Assembly: GCA_029204045.2 (NCBI GenBank) | Contig: CM055066.1 | Coordinates: forward strand, 16,936,484-17,000,483 | Source: Tillandsia leiboldiana | Lineage: Eukaryota; Streptophyta; Magnoliopsida; Poales; Bromeliaceae | Length of the DNA stretch: 64,000 bases | Reading direction: 5' to 3' | Shown here: one piece after another, positions 41,328-50,239 of the stretch | Layout of the letters: each line of letters opens with the position of its first letter | Position numbering within the stretch: the first letter of the stretch is position 1 | Notes under the pieces: model-generated | Told to the model about the DNA's origin: nothing | The model's database searches: none | Seen by the model: only the letters and a program-made list of their open reading frames with translations | Translations under genes and position numbers: made by a program

Positions 41328-42650
41328 TGTTAAGAAATTTGTTTTGGCGTATTTCGTGAAAGTGTTAAGTCTTGAAGATTGAAGATTAAGAAGTTTGGAT
41401 CATATACCTCAATCTCAAGAAAGAAGAATTCAAAAGGATCAGGTACGTTTAACTAATTAATTTTGATGATCCGAATACTTCTGATAGTGTAGAAACACTT
41501 GGATGCATTTTTGATTGTATAAAAATCAAAAACTGGACATGGGACATGTTCAGGATCCGGATCAGGTACTACAGTCCGGACCCCGAACATAGGGTAGTTC
41601 ATGCGCAAATCCAGTCCGGAACACATTGGTTCAGTCCGGACCCCGAACGTGGATTTTGCGGAAACTGCATGAACAGTCCGGACCGTGGATCTTCAGTCCG
41701 GACCCCGAACGTGGAGTTTGCAGAAACTGCATGAACAGTCCGGACCGTGGATCTTCAGTCCGGATCCCGAACGTATGTCTTTCTGGAAATAGTCTGTTTA
41801 GCTATGACAGTCCGGACCGCCGATTTTCAGTCCGGACCGTCGTCCCGAAAAATTCCAGATTAGGTCAGTTTTTGATTCTTATCCTCTTCCAACGGTTTCT
41901 AACCTATATTTAGACCCTACGATTCATTTTTAGGGTAATCCAAAATACGGTCAAAAAGAGAAAAATCCACATATAGAGAAGAAAGGAAATAACGAGATTA
42001 AATATATGTTTCTTCATCTATATTGATTAATTTGATTCTAGGTTTTCATACTCAGATTTTGAGTAGAATCAAATTAATGAATACTTAGATGGTATTTCTG
42101 ATCTATCTTTGATCTAAGTATTCGGCGGATCATCACCACCCAAAAATAATGATTTTCCCAAAATCGGCGCGTGGACTCGCGTGGCCTTGTTGATTCAAGG
42201 TGCTACCGCTCTCGTGGATTCGTAGCGAGGTACGTTCGTGGATTCGAGACGTGCTACTGGGTGAAGACCGTGGATTCGGTTGGACGTTGTGGATTCGACG
42301 TTGGACGCCGTGGATTCGGCGTTGGACGCTAATCGTGGATTCGAGGAGCGTTGCGGAGCGAGCGGAGAAGATCTACTAGGAGTGTATGGAAAAAGGTCGA
42401 GTCGTCTGTGAGTACGGTATATCACCTTTGTACGTGTTATAATTCTAGTGGATTTCGCCGTGTTATCGGTCCCGTGGTTTTTTACTCCGGTTTTGGAGTT
42501 TTCCACATAGAAATTTTGCGTGTTATATTTTCATTTCCGCATTGGGTTTTATTGCGCAACGATTTTTGAGTGTTTATTGTTTACACCTATTCACCCCCCC
42601 TCTAGGTGGTTTTTCCCCTATTTAGATCCATATTTTAACATAACCCAACA
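41328..42650 (+). mobile_element. 3' LTR of copia C4
   Basis: The LTR spans 1323 bp, from TGTTAAGAAATTTG to ATAACCCAACA. It resembles the C1 LTR and lacks the 107-bp duplication of C2/C3. Its U3 array uses AGTCCGGACC sites in place of GATCCGGATC. Its leader hairpins (near 42169-42350) match C1 with some loop changes. It is inserted in the reverse transcriptase of copia D. Confidence 0.85.
41554..41838 (+). promoter_or_regulatory. Ten palindromic sites in five pairs, changed sequence (C4 U3)
   Basis: Sites start at 41554/41573, 41613/41633, 41674/41694, 41737/41757 and 41809/41829. Pair spacing is 19 bp once and 20 bp four times. The first site is GATCCGGATC, one is the hybrid AGTCCGGATC, and the rest are AGTCCGGA[C/A]C. 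The core TCCGGA is unchanged. Confidence 0.8.
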
Positions 42651-43701
42651 TAATCCATATATGGATCTCTGAAGCTTGCACACTTTATGATTATCATTGC
42701 TAGAGGTGAAACCTTGAGGCTGTTCCATATATATGTCTTCCTCAAGATATCCATTAAGGAAGGCAGTTTTCACATCCATCTGCCATATTTCATAATCATA
42801 ATGTGCAGCTATAGCTAGTAAGGTTCGAATGGATTTTAACATGGCCGCTGGCGAGAAGGTCTCCTGATAATCAATACCTTCTCGTTGACCATAACCTTTC
42901 GCCACAAGCCTTGCTTTATAGGTCTCAACCTTTCCATTTGAACCAATTTTTCTCGTGAAGATCCATTTACATCCAATGGGTACTATACCCACTGGTAAAT
43001 CCTCTAGAGTCCAAACCTTGTTGGAATACATTGAGTCCATTTCAGACTTCATAGCTTCCTTCCATCTCTCAGAGTCGATGTCTAACATCCCTCTTTATAG
43101 CTAGTAGCATCATGTCTATGATCTTTATCTCCCATTAAGAACATTTCTTTCACCTTCTCAACGACAAATCCTAAATATCTGTCTGGAGGTTGGGAAACTC
43201 TACTAGATCTTCGAAGTGGTTGTATGTACAATGGTTCTGATTGAGTAGAGATTTTTGGTCGATTATTATAGATTTGTTGCTCATCAGAGACATTCTCATT
43301 GAGCTCTATTTTCCTCCCACTACCTCCTTCTTGAATGAATAGTTTCTCAAGAAAAGTGGCATGCCGACTCACAATAATATTTTGATCCTAGAGAAAATAG
43401 AAATAGTATCCCAATGATTCTTTGGGATAACCAATGAATCTACCTTTATCCGACCTTGCTTCCAATTTGTCTGTCTTCAGCTTCTTAACAAAAGCCGGAC
43501 ATCACCAAATCTTGAGATGACCAAGAGTTGGCTTTCTACTTTACCAAATCTCATATGGAGTGGTAGAAACAGATTTGGAAGGTACTCTATTTAAAATATA
43601 TGCAGCAGTGAGAAGAGCATACCCTCAAAGTGACATAGGCAAATCAGTGAAACTCATCATGGATTGCACCATATCTAATAAAGTGTGATTCCTCCGTTCA
43701 G
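42651..43701 (-). pseudogene. Copia D integrase end and reverse transcriptase, broken
   Basis: Read leftwards from 43701, the integrase continues from SERRN through NRVP and a GYPKES-type region. A linker follows (RRSSRVSQPPDRYLGF), then the start of the reverse transcriptase with CKWIF and QMDVKTAFLNGYLEEDIY, up to KLQRSIYG. Stops occur in the integrase part, three or more by eye. The reverse transcriptase is cut at 42651 by the C4 LTR. The lineage is different from C1-C4. The upstream half of the integrase lies at 50134-50236, beyond C2. Confidence 0.85.
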
Positions 43702-43706
43702 ATACT
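43702..43706. repeat. Target-site duplication ATACT, left copy of C2
   Basis: ATACT directly precedes the C2 5' LTR and recurs at 50129-50133 after its 3' LTR. Joining the flanks restores continuity of the D integrase. Confidence 0.92.
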
Positions 43707-44035
43707 TGTTACGGCATTTTGGTATTGGCATATTTCGTGAGTCAAGTCAGTGAGTTGAGTCGGAGTCTTAAAGGGATCAAATTGTCAATCAGCAATCAAA
43801 GACTTAGAGAAGATTCAACAAGAGCTCAAGTTGACACTCAGTGTCTTGAGTCTTGAAGATTGAAGTTGAAGAATTGTGGATCAGTTACATCAATCTCAAG
43901 AAGAAAGTATTCAAGAGGATCAGGTATGTTTAACTAAATAATTGTGGTGATCCGAATACTTTCTTATAGTGTAGAAACACTTGGATGAACTTTTAATTGC
44001 ATAATAATCAAAAACTGGTGTTCGAACTTGTTCAG

Positions 44036-44257
44036 GATCCGGATCAGAGCCAACGATCCGGATCCCGAAGGTTGTTGCTTCATACAAGACTTCGATCCGG
44101 ATCCATGCAATTTCCGATCCGAATCCCGAATGTTAAGTTTTCTGATTTGTATGAACGATCCGGATCGGGCAATGCGATCCGGATCCCGAACCATGGTTTT
44201 TCTGGAATCGTCAATCTCGTTACGACGATCCGGATCGCAGCAAATCCGATCCGGATC
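44036..44257 (+). promoter_or_regulatory. Eight GATCCGGATC sites in four pairs (C2 5' U3)
   Basis: Pairs start at 44036/44055, 44094/44116, 44157/44176 and 44227/44248, with spacings of 19, 22, 19 and 21 bp. One site is GATCCGAATC. The 3' LTR repeats the same array at 49064-49285. Confidence 0.8.
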
Positions 44258-44584
44258 GCCGTCGTGAAAATTTCCAGATAAGGTATGTTTTTGATTCTTA
44301 TCTCTTTCCAAAGGTTTCTAAACTATAAATAGACACTTAGGGTTTCTCAAAAACGTGGGAGCTACGGCCGATCTTTTTATAAAACTCTTGAGAGCAACCC
44401 TAGAGGCTAGGTTTTTATCGATCTTCTTTATAGCCTCTTTTAGGTCAATTCGACGGTTCTTTCAAGAACATATCTTTTGTCGAATTGATCTAATCTTTGC
44501 TTAGAGATTTCTTCTACGGTTCCTCAATGAGAATCTAAGCAAAGGATCACCATCGAAGTCAATATTCTTATCGACTGAGTTTGC

Positions 44585-44695
44585 GTCGTGGATTCGACGT
44601 GGCATCGTGGATTCGGTGTGTTAAAGGCGTTTCGTGGATTCGAAACGTGTGCTCGTGGATTCGAGTGGCGTTCGTGGATTCGAACGTGTGCAGTG
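44585..44695 (+). repeat. Leader hairpin array, constant TGGATT loop (C2 5' LTR)
   Basis: Five hairpins have stems CGTCG/CGACG, CATCG/CGGTG, CGTTTCG/CGAAACG, CTCG/CGAG and CGTTCG/CGAACG, all with loop TGGATT. The copy in the 3' LTR lies at about 49613-49723. Confidence 0.8.
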
Positions 44696-45102
44696 GGCGT
44701 GCAAAATCGGTGGAGCGCGAGGTCCAAGAAATTGAAGGAGGGGTTAAATCCGTGGAGACGGTAATCACCTTGTTATTCTTCTTTTCTTAGGGATTGTTAT
44801 TGTGTGGATATCCAACCGGTCAGCGCAAGGTCCGAAGAAGCTGAAGGAGGGGTTGAGTCCGTGGAGTCGGTAATCACCTTGTTATTCTTCTATTCTTAGT
44901 GGATTGTTATTGCGTGTTGGTCCCGTGGTTTTTCTCTTGGATTGGAGTTTCCACGTATATCTCGGTGTGCTGTTTTTATTTTCCGCATTGGTTTTTATTT
45001 TGCACTGAGATTGAGTTTTTAAGTATTACACCTATTCACCCCCCCTCTAGTTGTTTGATAGTACCTATTTAGATCCTTCTGGGATATATAAAAACCTACA
45101 AT

Positions 45103-45114
45103 TGTTATCAGAGC
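45103..45114 (+). other. Primer binding site of C2
   Basis: TGTTATCAGAGC follows the LTR after two bases. It differs from the usual tRNA-iMet site by one base. Confidence 0.85.
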
Positions 45115-45134
45115 GGGTTTTAGGTTTATCTATC

Positions 45135-47102
45135 ATGTTGGGTGAAAGTGGTAATATTTATAGACCTCCTCTTTTTGATGGGACTAATTATGCTTATTGG
45201 AAAGTGCGGATGAGAGCTTTTCTCATCGCAATTGATGAGCGGGTATGGCAATCCGTGGAATACGGTTGGGTGCATCCTGTTGAGGAAGTAGGAAATTCTA
45301 CTACCCCAAAACCTCGCTCTAGATGGTCCAAAGAGGAATTTGAAAGATCTTCTTACAATGGGAAAGGTATGAACGCTTTATTTAATTCTCTTTCCTCGAC
45401 TGAGTTCACACGAATTTCCGCGTGTGAAACCGCAAAGGAAATTTGGGATATTCTCAAAATTACACATGAGGGTACTAATCTTGTAAAAATTCAAAAGCTC
45501 CAGATGCTTACAAGTCAATTTGACTCTATTCATATGGAAGAGCATGAATTGTTTACAGATTATTACACGAGACTTCAAGATGTAATAAATACATGTGCTA
45601 ATTTAGGAGAAAAGATCCCGGAGTCGAAAATTGTAAGAAAGATACTTCGGACTCTTCCGGAACGGTTTAGGGCAAAGGTTACCGCCATTGAAACCGTTAG
45701 TCATCCGGATGAGATGTGTATAGAGGAATTAGTAGGTGCTTTGCAAACTTATGAAATGACTTTTCCTACTAATCAAGTTTCTTCCAAGTCTTCTTCTAAG
45801 CTTACAGGTATTGCATTCAAATCAACAAAGGAAGAAGATAGCGAATCAAGTTCCGACGATGAAATCTCTTTTGCCGATTTTGAAGAACAATTGGCGCGGA
45901 TCGTAAAGAAATTTCGTCGGAAGTTTTGGAAGAATCGAACCGATGGATCTTCATCCACGAAATCTTCTAAAGGATCATCGGGTTCTAAATCCTCTAAACT
46001 CAAAAGCTTTGCAAAACCTTCTAAAGAAAAAGAAAAAGATGATTTTGAAGGGGAAATCCAATGCTATCGATGCAAAGGCTACGGCCATTTTTCAATGGAT
46101 TGTCCTTCTAAGAAATCATATAAAAAGAAGGCTTTGCAAGCGAAAACTTGGGACGATTCTACTTCTAATGAATCAACCTCAAGTAAAGAGGAAAAAGGAA
46201 AAATCGTTGCTTCTCATGCCTCTCATTTTCCCTCTTCTAATAATTGTTTATCATCTTTAGTCACTGACTCTACTCCTTTGATTTTGTATGAAACATCAAC
46301 AACCGGCGGAGAGTCATCAAGTGAGGGGGAGTCGGACGAGGAAGAACTCGTTGAGGCATATCAACAACTTCTTGCGGAATCTAAGAAGATGGCCAAACAT
46401 ATCAAGAAGTTGAGGAAGCAACGACTTGAGAATCAAGACGAGAATCATGCTTTAAAGATCAAACTTCATGATCTCGAGGAGGAACGAGAGCTTTTATTGA
46501 ATAATAATAAAATCCTCCAAGAAAAGATAAATCAATCGGAAACGGTCGTTAATTCCCATATTAACAAGATTGATTTTCTTGAAAAGCAGTTTGAGGAAAT
46601 TCATGTCACCAACCAAGCATTGACCAAGCAAGTTCATCAACTTAAATCCGACATACAAAGGATTTCAACCTATTCCAAGAAACTTGAATGTATGTCCCGA
46701 TTAGGTCAAACAAGCAAGGTTGGTTTGGGATTCAAAAAGAACCAAACTGTGAAGGCTTCAAGTTCCACAACTAAATTGAAAGGAAGAACTTGTCACCTAT
46801 GTGGACTTGAAGGACATTTGGTGAAGGATTGCCCGAAAAAGAGAAAGAAAAATTCTTCGGCAACTTCATCTACGGAGCGAACTCAACGGAATCAAAAGAC
46901 ACATCAAGTCAAAGGAGTTCACTCAACCCACCAAAGGTCCGAGCCACATCATCAATCATACAAGTGGATCACTGCGAGGCAAAGACCTAAGGTGGATCAA
47001 CAGTCAAAGCGGACAATCCCCGGCCACAACGAATCAAGACAACCCAAAATCCAGCGATTTTGGATTCGGAAAGGTGATATCTTTCCTTGTCTTAAGTTCT
47101 AA
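45135..47102 (+). CDS. Gag protein of copia C2 (the only gene of the element)
   Basis: The open frame of 655 aa starts MLGESGNIYRPPLFDGTNYAY. An upstream in-frame ATG at 45051 lies inside the LTR, so I use 45135. A capsid-like domain (residues ~1-230) is followed by an acidic Ser-rich segment. The CCHC knuckles are CYRCKGYGHFSMDC (~310) and CHLCGLEGHLVKDC (~553). About 130 residues of predicted coiled coil lie between them. The last part is shifted in frame relative to C3 and ends in RKGDIFPCLKF, which matches the linker just before the protease in C1 (RKGEIFPCL). The pol genes are therefore deleted from this point. The protein should form particles that package RNA, while catalysis must come from other copies. 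Confidence 0.92.
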   Translation: MLGESGNIYRPPLFDGTNYAYWKVRMRAFLIAIDERVWQSVEYGWVHPVEEVGNSTTPKPRSRWSKEEFERSSYNGKGMNALFNSLSSTEFTRISACETAKEIWDILKITHEGTNLVKIQKLQMLTSQFDSIHMEEHELFTDYYTRLQDVINTCANLGEKIPESKIVRKILRTLPERFRAKVTAIETVSHPDEMCIEELVGALQTYEMTFPTNQVSSKSSSKLTGIAFKSTKEEDSESSSDDEISFADFEEQLARIVKKFRRKFWKNRTDGSSSTKSSKGSSGSKSSKLKSFAKPSKEKEKDDFEGEIQCYRCKGYGHFSMDCPSKKSYKKKALQAKTWDDSTSNESTSSKEEKGKIVASHASHFPSSNNCLSSLVTDSTPLILYETSTTGGESSSEGESDEEELVEAYQQLLAESKKMAKHIKKLRKQRLENQDENHALKIKLHDLEEERELLLNNNKILQEKINQSETVVNSHINKIDFLEKQFEEIHVTNQALTKQVHQLKSDIQRISTYSKKLECMSRLGQTSKVGLGFKKNQTVKASSSTTKLKGRTCHLCGLEGHLVKDCPKKRKKNSSATSSTERTQRNQKTHQVKGVHSTHQRSEPHHQSYKWITARQRPKVDQQSKRTIPGHNESRQPKIQRFWIRKGDIFPCLKF

Positions 47103-48734
47103 ATAGCTTATGACTGTATGTAATGCTTTGATTGGTTTTCCCTTCATATCTTTCTTAATCTTTGCATTACATGTTTTTCAATGCTCTTCGTTTTTATACT
47201 TTGTTTTTGAACAAAAGGGTTTTTAATGAATAAGTACATTGAATAAAAAAAAAAGGGCTTCACGTTTATTCACTCCAAATTAATTTTATATGGATTATCA
47301 ACTTTACTCCATAATCATAATCTTGAAGATACTTCATTATAGGAGTTTTTAATTTTATAAGCATCAAATTTTAGAAATCATGTGTGATCTTTAGATGCTT
47401 AATCTATCTCGGTTGTGTGAATTCATTGTGATAAACGTGAGACAACCGATAGACTAAAATTTGGGATTTAATTCTTTCACGTAAGAGATTGCATTCTTAC
47501 AAGGGTATTGAAATGATTTGCAAAAGATGTGGAAAGAGTTACATCCGAAAGGAGTGTGAAAACTACCACCACATGTTGGAAAGAGCTGCCACCCCGGTCG
47601 TCTGGTTTGTGTGTGAAGCTACCACATGTTATGGATGCTTGATAGTATTTTATGAGAAAATCTTTAGTTGAAGCATTTGGAGATTTATATGCAAAACTCT
47701 TATATTTTGAACAATCTCCTGGTTGGTATAAGGTGGGATAGTTGAAAGATGCTCAAAGAGCCACCCTTAGGTATTTTAGTGCTTATGTCAAATTTGAAAG
47801 GGTAAGAAATCAAATTGATGTCATTTGGAAATCTCTGTAAGTCATCTTTGTACATCCGTTACATCTTGATAGACTTTGGATCTCAAGATTATTTTTGATG
47901 ACTTGTGTTTGATGAATATAACATGAAAAACGGTTTATAATGTTTTACCTTTATTTTTCATGATTTTGGAGTAAATCTTTTTAATTTTTGTGAAATTAAT
48001 TGGATTGAATGACATCTTTGTGAATTCATTGTTTTTCAAAGCACTTAAATGAATTTCTTGATGGTATACAAATCGGTATTTGAAAAGATTCTAAAATTTG
48101 GATTTGTTTCAAGGAATTATCTGTTTTTTGCCTTCTGGTATCGGTACGCAATCTGCATTTTTGTTATATACCGGAACTGAGCTTTTATCTCTCTTTCTCT
48201 TTGAACTGATGTTGTTAGTGATTTCCTTTTGTCTAGTATGTTCACTGTTTGACAATTTGTGACAAAAAGGGGGAGAAGAGAAATGACGGAGATGAGATCA
48301 TCAAGAGAGGACAAACGAAACGAAAATGGAAAAATGGGGGAGAACGGAAAATGATGATCGTATCACAAAGGGGGAGAACAGAGATGCTCAAGATAGGGGG
48401 AGACAAAGAAAAAATTGAAAGAGCAGAAAAACAAAAGAACCAAAAGGAAGACGGATCAAATGTAGGATTGTAATTTCTAACGACTAACGTTTGATTTTGT
48501 TTGGAGTTTTGTTTTGCAGGAATTACATCACTTTAAGACTCCAAGTCCTAAGTCATAGAGTATGTTCTAGAACTGTTTGGTTCAAATGTAATTTTGTATT
48601 TATTGGATCTTTCACGCAAAGAAAATCAATGTTTTGGTGAAGACATTGAGTTTTGATTTTTTGGTTTAAGATGAGTGACTTGAGCGCTTTTATGTATTTT
48701 TGGGTTTTGTCACGAAATTGCCAAAGGGGGAGAT
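47103..48734 (+). other. Non-coding 3' region of C2 with polypurine tracts
   Basis: It contains the stretch shared with C1 and C3 (47520-47635), four GGGGGAGA-like tracts (48263, 48331, 48366 and 48392) and a splice-acceptor-like site (two CTAAC motifs, a T-rich run, and TTTTGCAG ending at 48519). The true polypurine tract CCAAAGGGGGAGAT lies at 48721-48734. Small ORFs here do not keep frame between copies, so I call none. Confidence 0.7.
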
Positions 48735-50128
48735 TGTTACGGCATTTTGGTATTGGCATATTTCGTGAGTCAAGTCAGTGAGTTGAGTCGGAGTCTTAAA
48801 GGGATCAAATTGTCAATCAGCAATCAAAGACTTAGAGAAGATTCAACAAGAGCTCAAGTTGACACTCAGTGTCTTGAGTCTTGAAGATTGAAGTTGAAGA
48901 ATTGTGGATCAGTTACATCAATCTCAAGAAGAAAGTATTCAAGAGGATCAGGTATGTTTAACTAAATAATTGTGGTGATCCGAATACTTTCTTATAGTGT
49001 AGAAACACTTGGATGAACTTTTAATTGCATAATAATCAAAAACTGGTGTTCGAACTTGTTCAGGATCCGGATCAGAGCCAACGATCCGGATCCCGAAGGT
49101 TGTTGCTTCATACAAGACTTCGATCCGGATCCATGCAATTTCCGATCCGAATCCCGAATGTTAAGTTTTCTGATTTGTATGAACGATCCGGATCGGGCAA
49201 TGCGATCCGGATCCCGAACCATGGTTTTTCTGGAATCGTCAATCTCGTTACGACGATCCGGATCGCAGCAAATCCGATCCGGATCGCCGTCGTGAAAATT
49301 TCCAGATAAGGTATTTTTTTGATTCTTATCTCTTTCCAAAGGTTTCTAAACTATAAATAGACACTTAGGGTTTCTCAAAAACGTGGGAGCTACGGCCGAT
49401 CTTTTTATAAAACTCTTGAGAGCAACCCTAGAGGCTAGGTTTTTATCGATCTTCTTTATAGCCTCTTTTAGGTCAATTCGACGGTTCTTTCAAGAACATA
49501 TCTTTTGTCGAATTGATCTAATCTTTGCTTAGAGATTTCTTCTACGGTTCCTCAATGAGAATCTAAGCAAAGGATCACCATCGAAGTCAATATTCTTATC
49601 GACTGAGTTTGCGTCGTGGATTCGACGTGGCATCGTGGATTCGGTGTGTTAAAGGCGTTTCGTGGATTCGAAACGTGTGCTCGTGGATTCGAGTGGCGTT
49701 CGTGGATTCGAACGTGTGCAGTGGGCGTGCAAAATCGGTGGAGCGCGAGGTCCAAGAAATTGAAGGAGGGGTTAAATCCGTGGAGACGGTAATCACCTTG
49801 TTATTCTTCTTTTCTTAGGGATTGTTATTGCGTGGATATCCAACCGGTCAGCGCAAGGTCCGAAGAAGCTGAAGGAGGGGTTGACTCCGTGGAGTCGGTA
49901 ATCACCTTGTTATTCTTCTATTCTTAGTGGATTGTTATTGCGTGTTGGTCCCGTGGTTTTTCTCCTGGATTGGAGTTTCCACGTATATCTCGGTGTGCTG
50001 TTTTTATTTTCCGCATTGGTTTTTATTTTGCACTGAGATTGAGTTTTTAAGTATTACACCTATTCACCCCCCCTCTAGTTGTTTGATAGTACCTATTTAG
50101 ATCCTTCTGGGATATATAAAAACCTACA
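48735..50128 (+). mobile_element. 3' LTR of C2
   Basis: It has the same length as the 5' LTR. I found four substitutions, near 44285/49313, 44812/49840, 44857/49885 and 44938/49966. This indicates recent insertion. Confidence 0.93.
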
Positions 50129-50133
50129 ATACT
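50129..50133. repeat. Target-site duplication ATACT, right copy of C2
   Basis: It matches 43702-43706 exactly and directly follows the LTR end at 50128. Confidence 0.92.
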
Positions 50134-50236
50134 CCATTAAGTTCCGGAGTGCCGGGAGGAGTCCATTGAGAGATAATGCCATTTTCCTTGAGGTAGTTTA
50201 GAAAGTATGTACTTAAGTACCCTTAGAAGCAAATAC
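50134..50236 (-). pseudogene. Copia D integrase, upstream piece
   Basis: Read leftwards it encodes YFLNYLKENGIISQWTPPGT, followed by PELNGV at the C2 insertion point. On the other side of C2 the integrase continues with SERRN. Only about 100 bp remain before gypsy B sequence begins. Confidence 0.8.
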
Positions 50237-50239
50237 TTT

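Larger units (their letters stand above)
43707..45100 (+). mobile_element. 5' LTR of C2
   Basis: The LTR spans 1394 bp, from TGTTACGGC to AAAACCTACA. It has eight GATCCGG sites (44036-44257), a TATA box near 44325, five TGGATT hairpins (44585-44695) and a tandem duplication of about 107 bp near 44710-44900. Confidence 0.93.
43707..50128 (+). mobile_element. C2, a complete young gag-only copia element
   Basis: The element is 6422 bp long. It has two 1394-bp LTRs with only four differences found by eye, a near-perfect primer site, an intact gag, a polypurine tract and a 5-bp target duplication. It has no pol at all. It falls in the class known as terminal-repeat retrotransposons with a Gag domain (TR-GAG), which depend on another element for protease, integrase and reverse transcriptase. 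It is inserted in the integrase of copia D. Confidence 0.93.

Noticed and set aside
47489..47671. Small Cys-rich ORF in the C2 tail
   Set aside because: It lies in the conserved non-coding stretch, but C1 has length differences that break the frame, so protein coding is unlikely.
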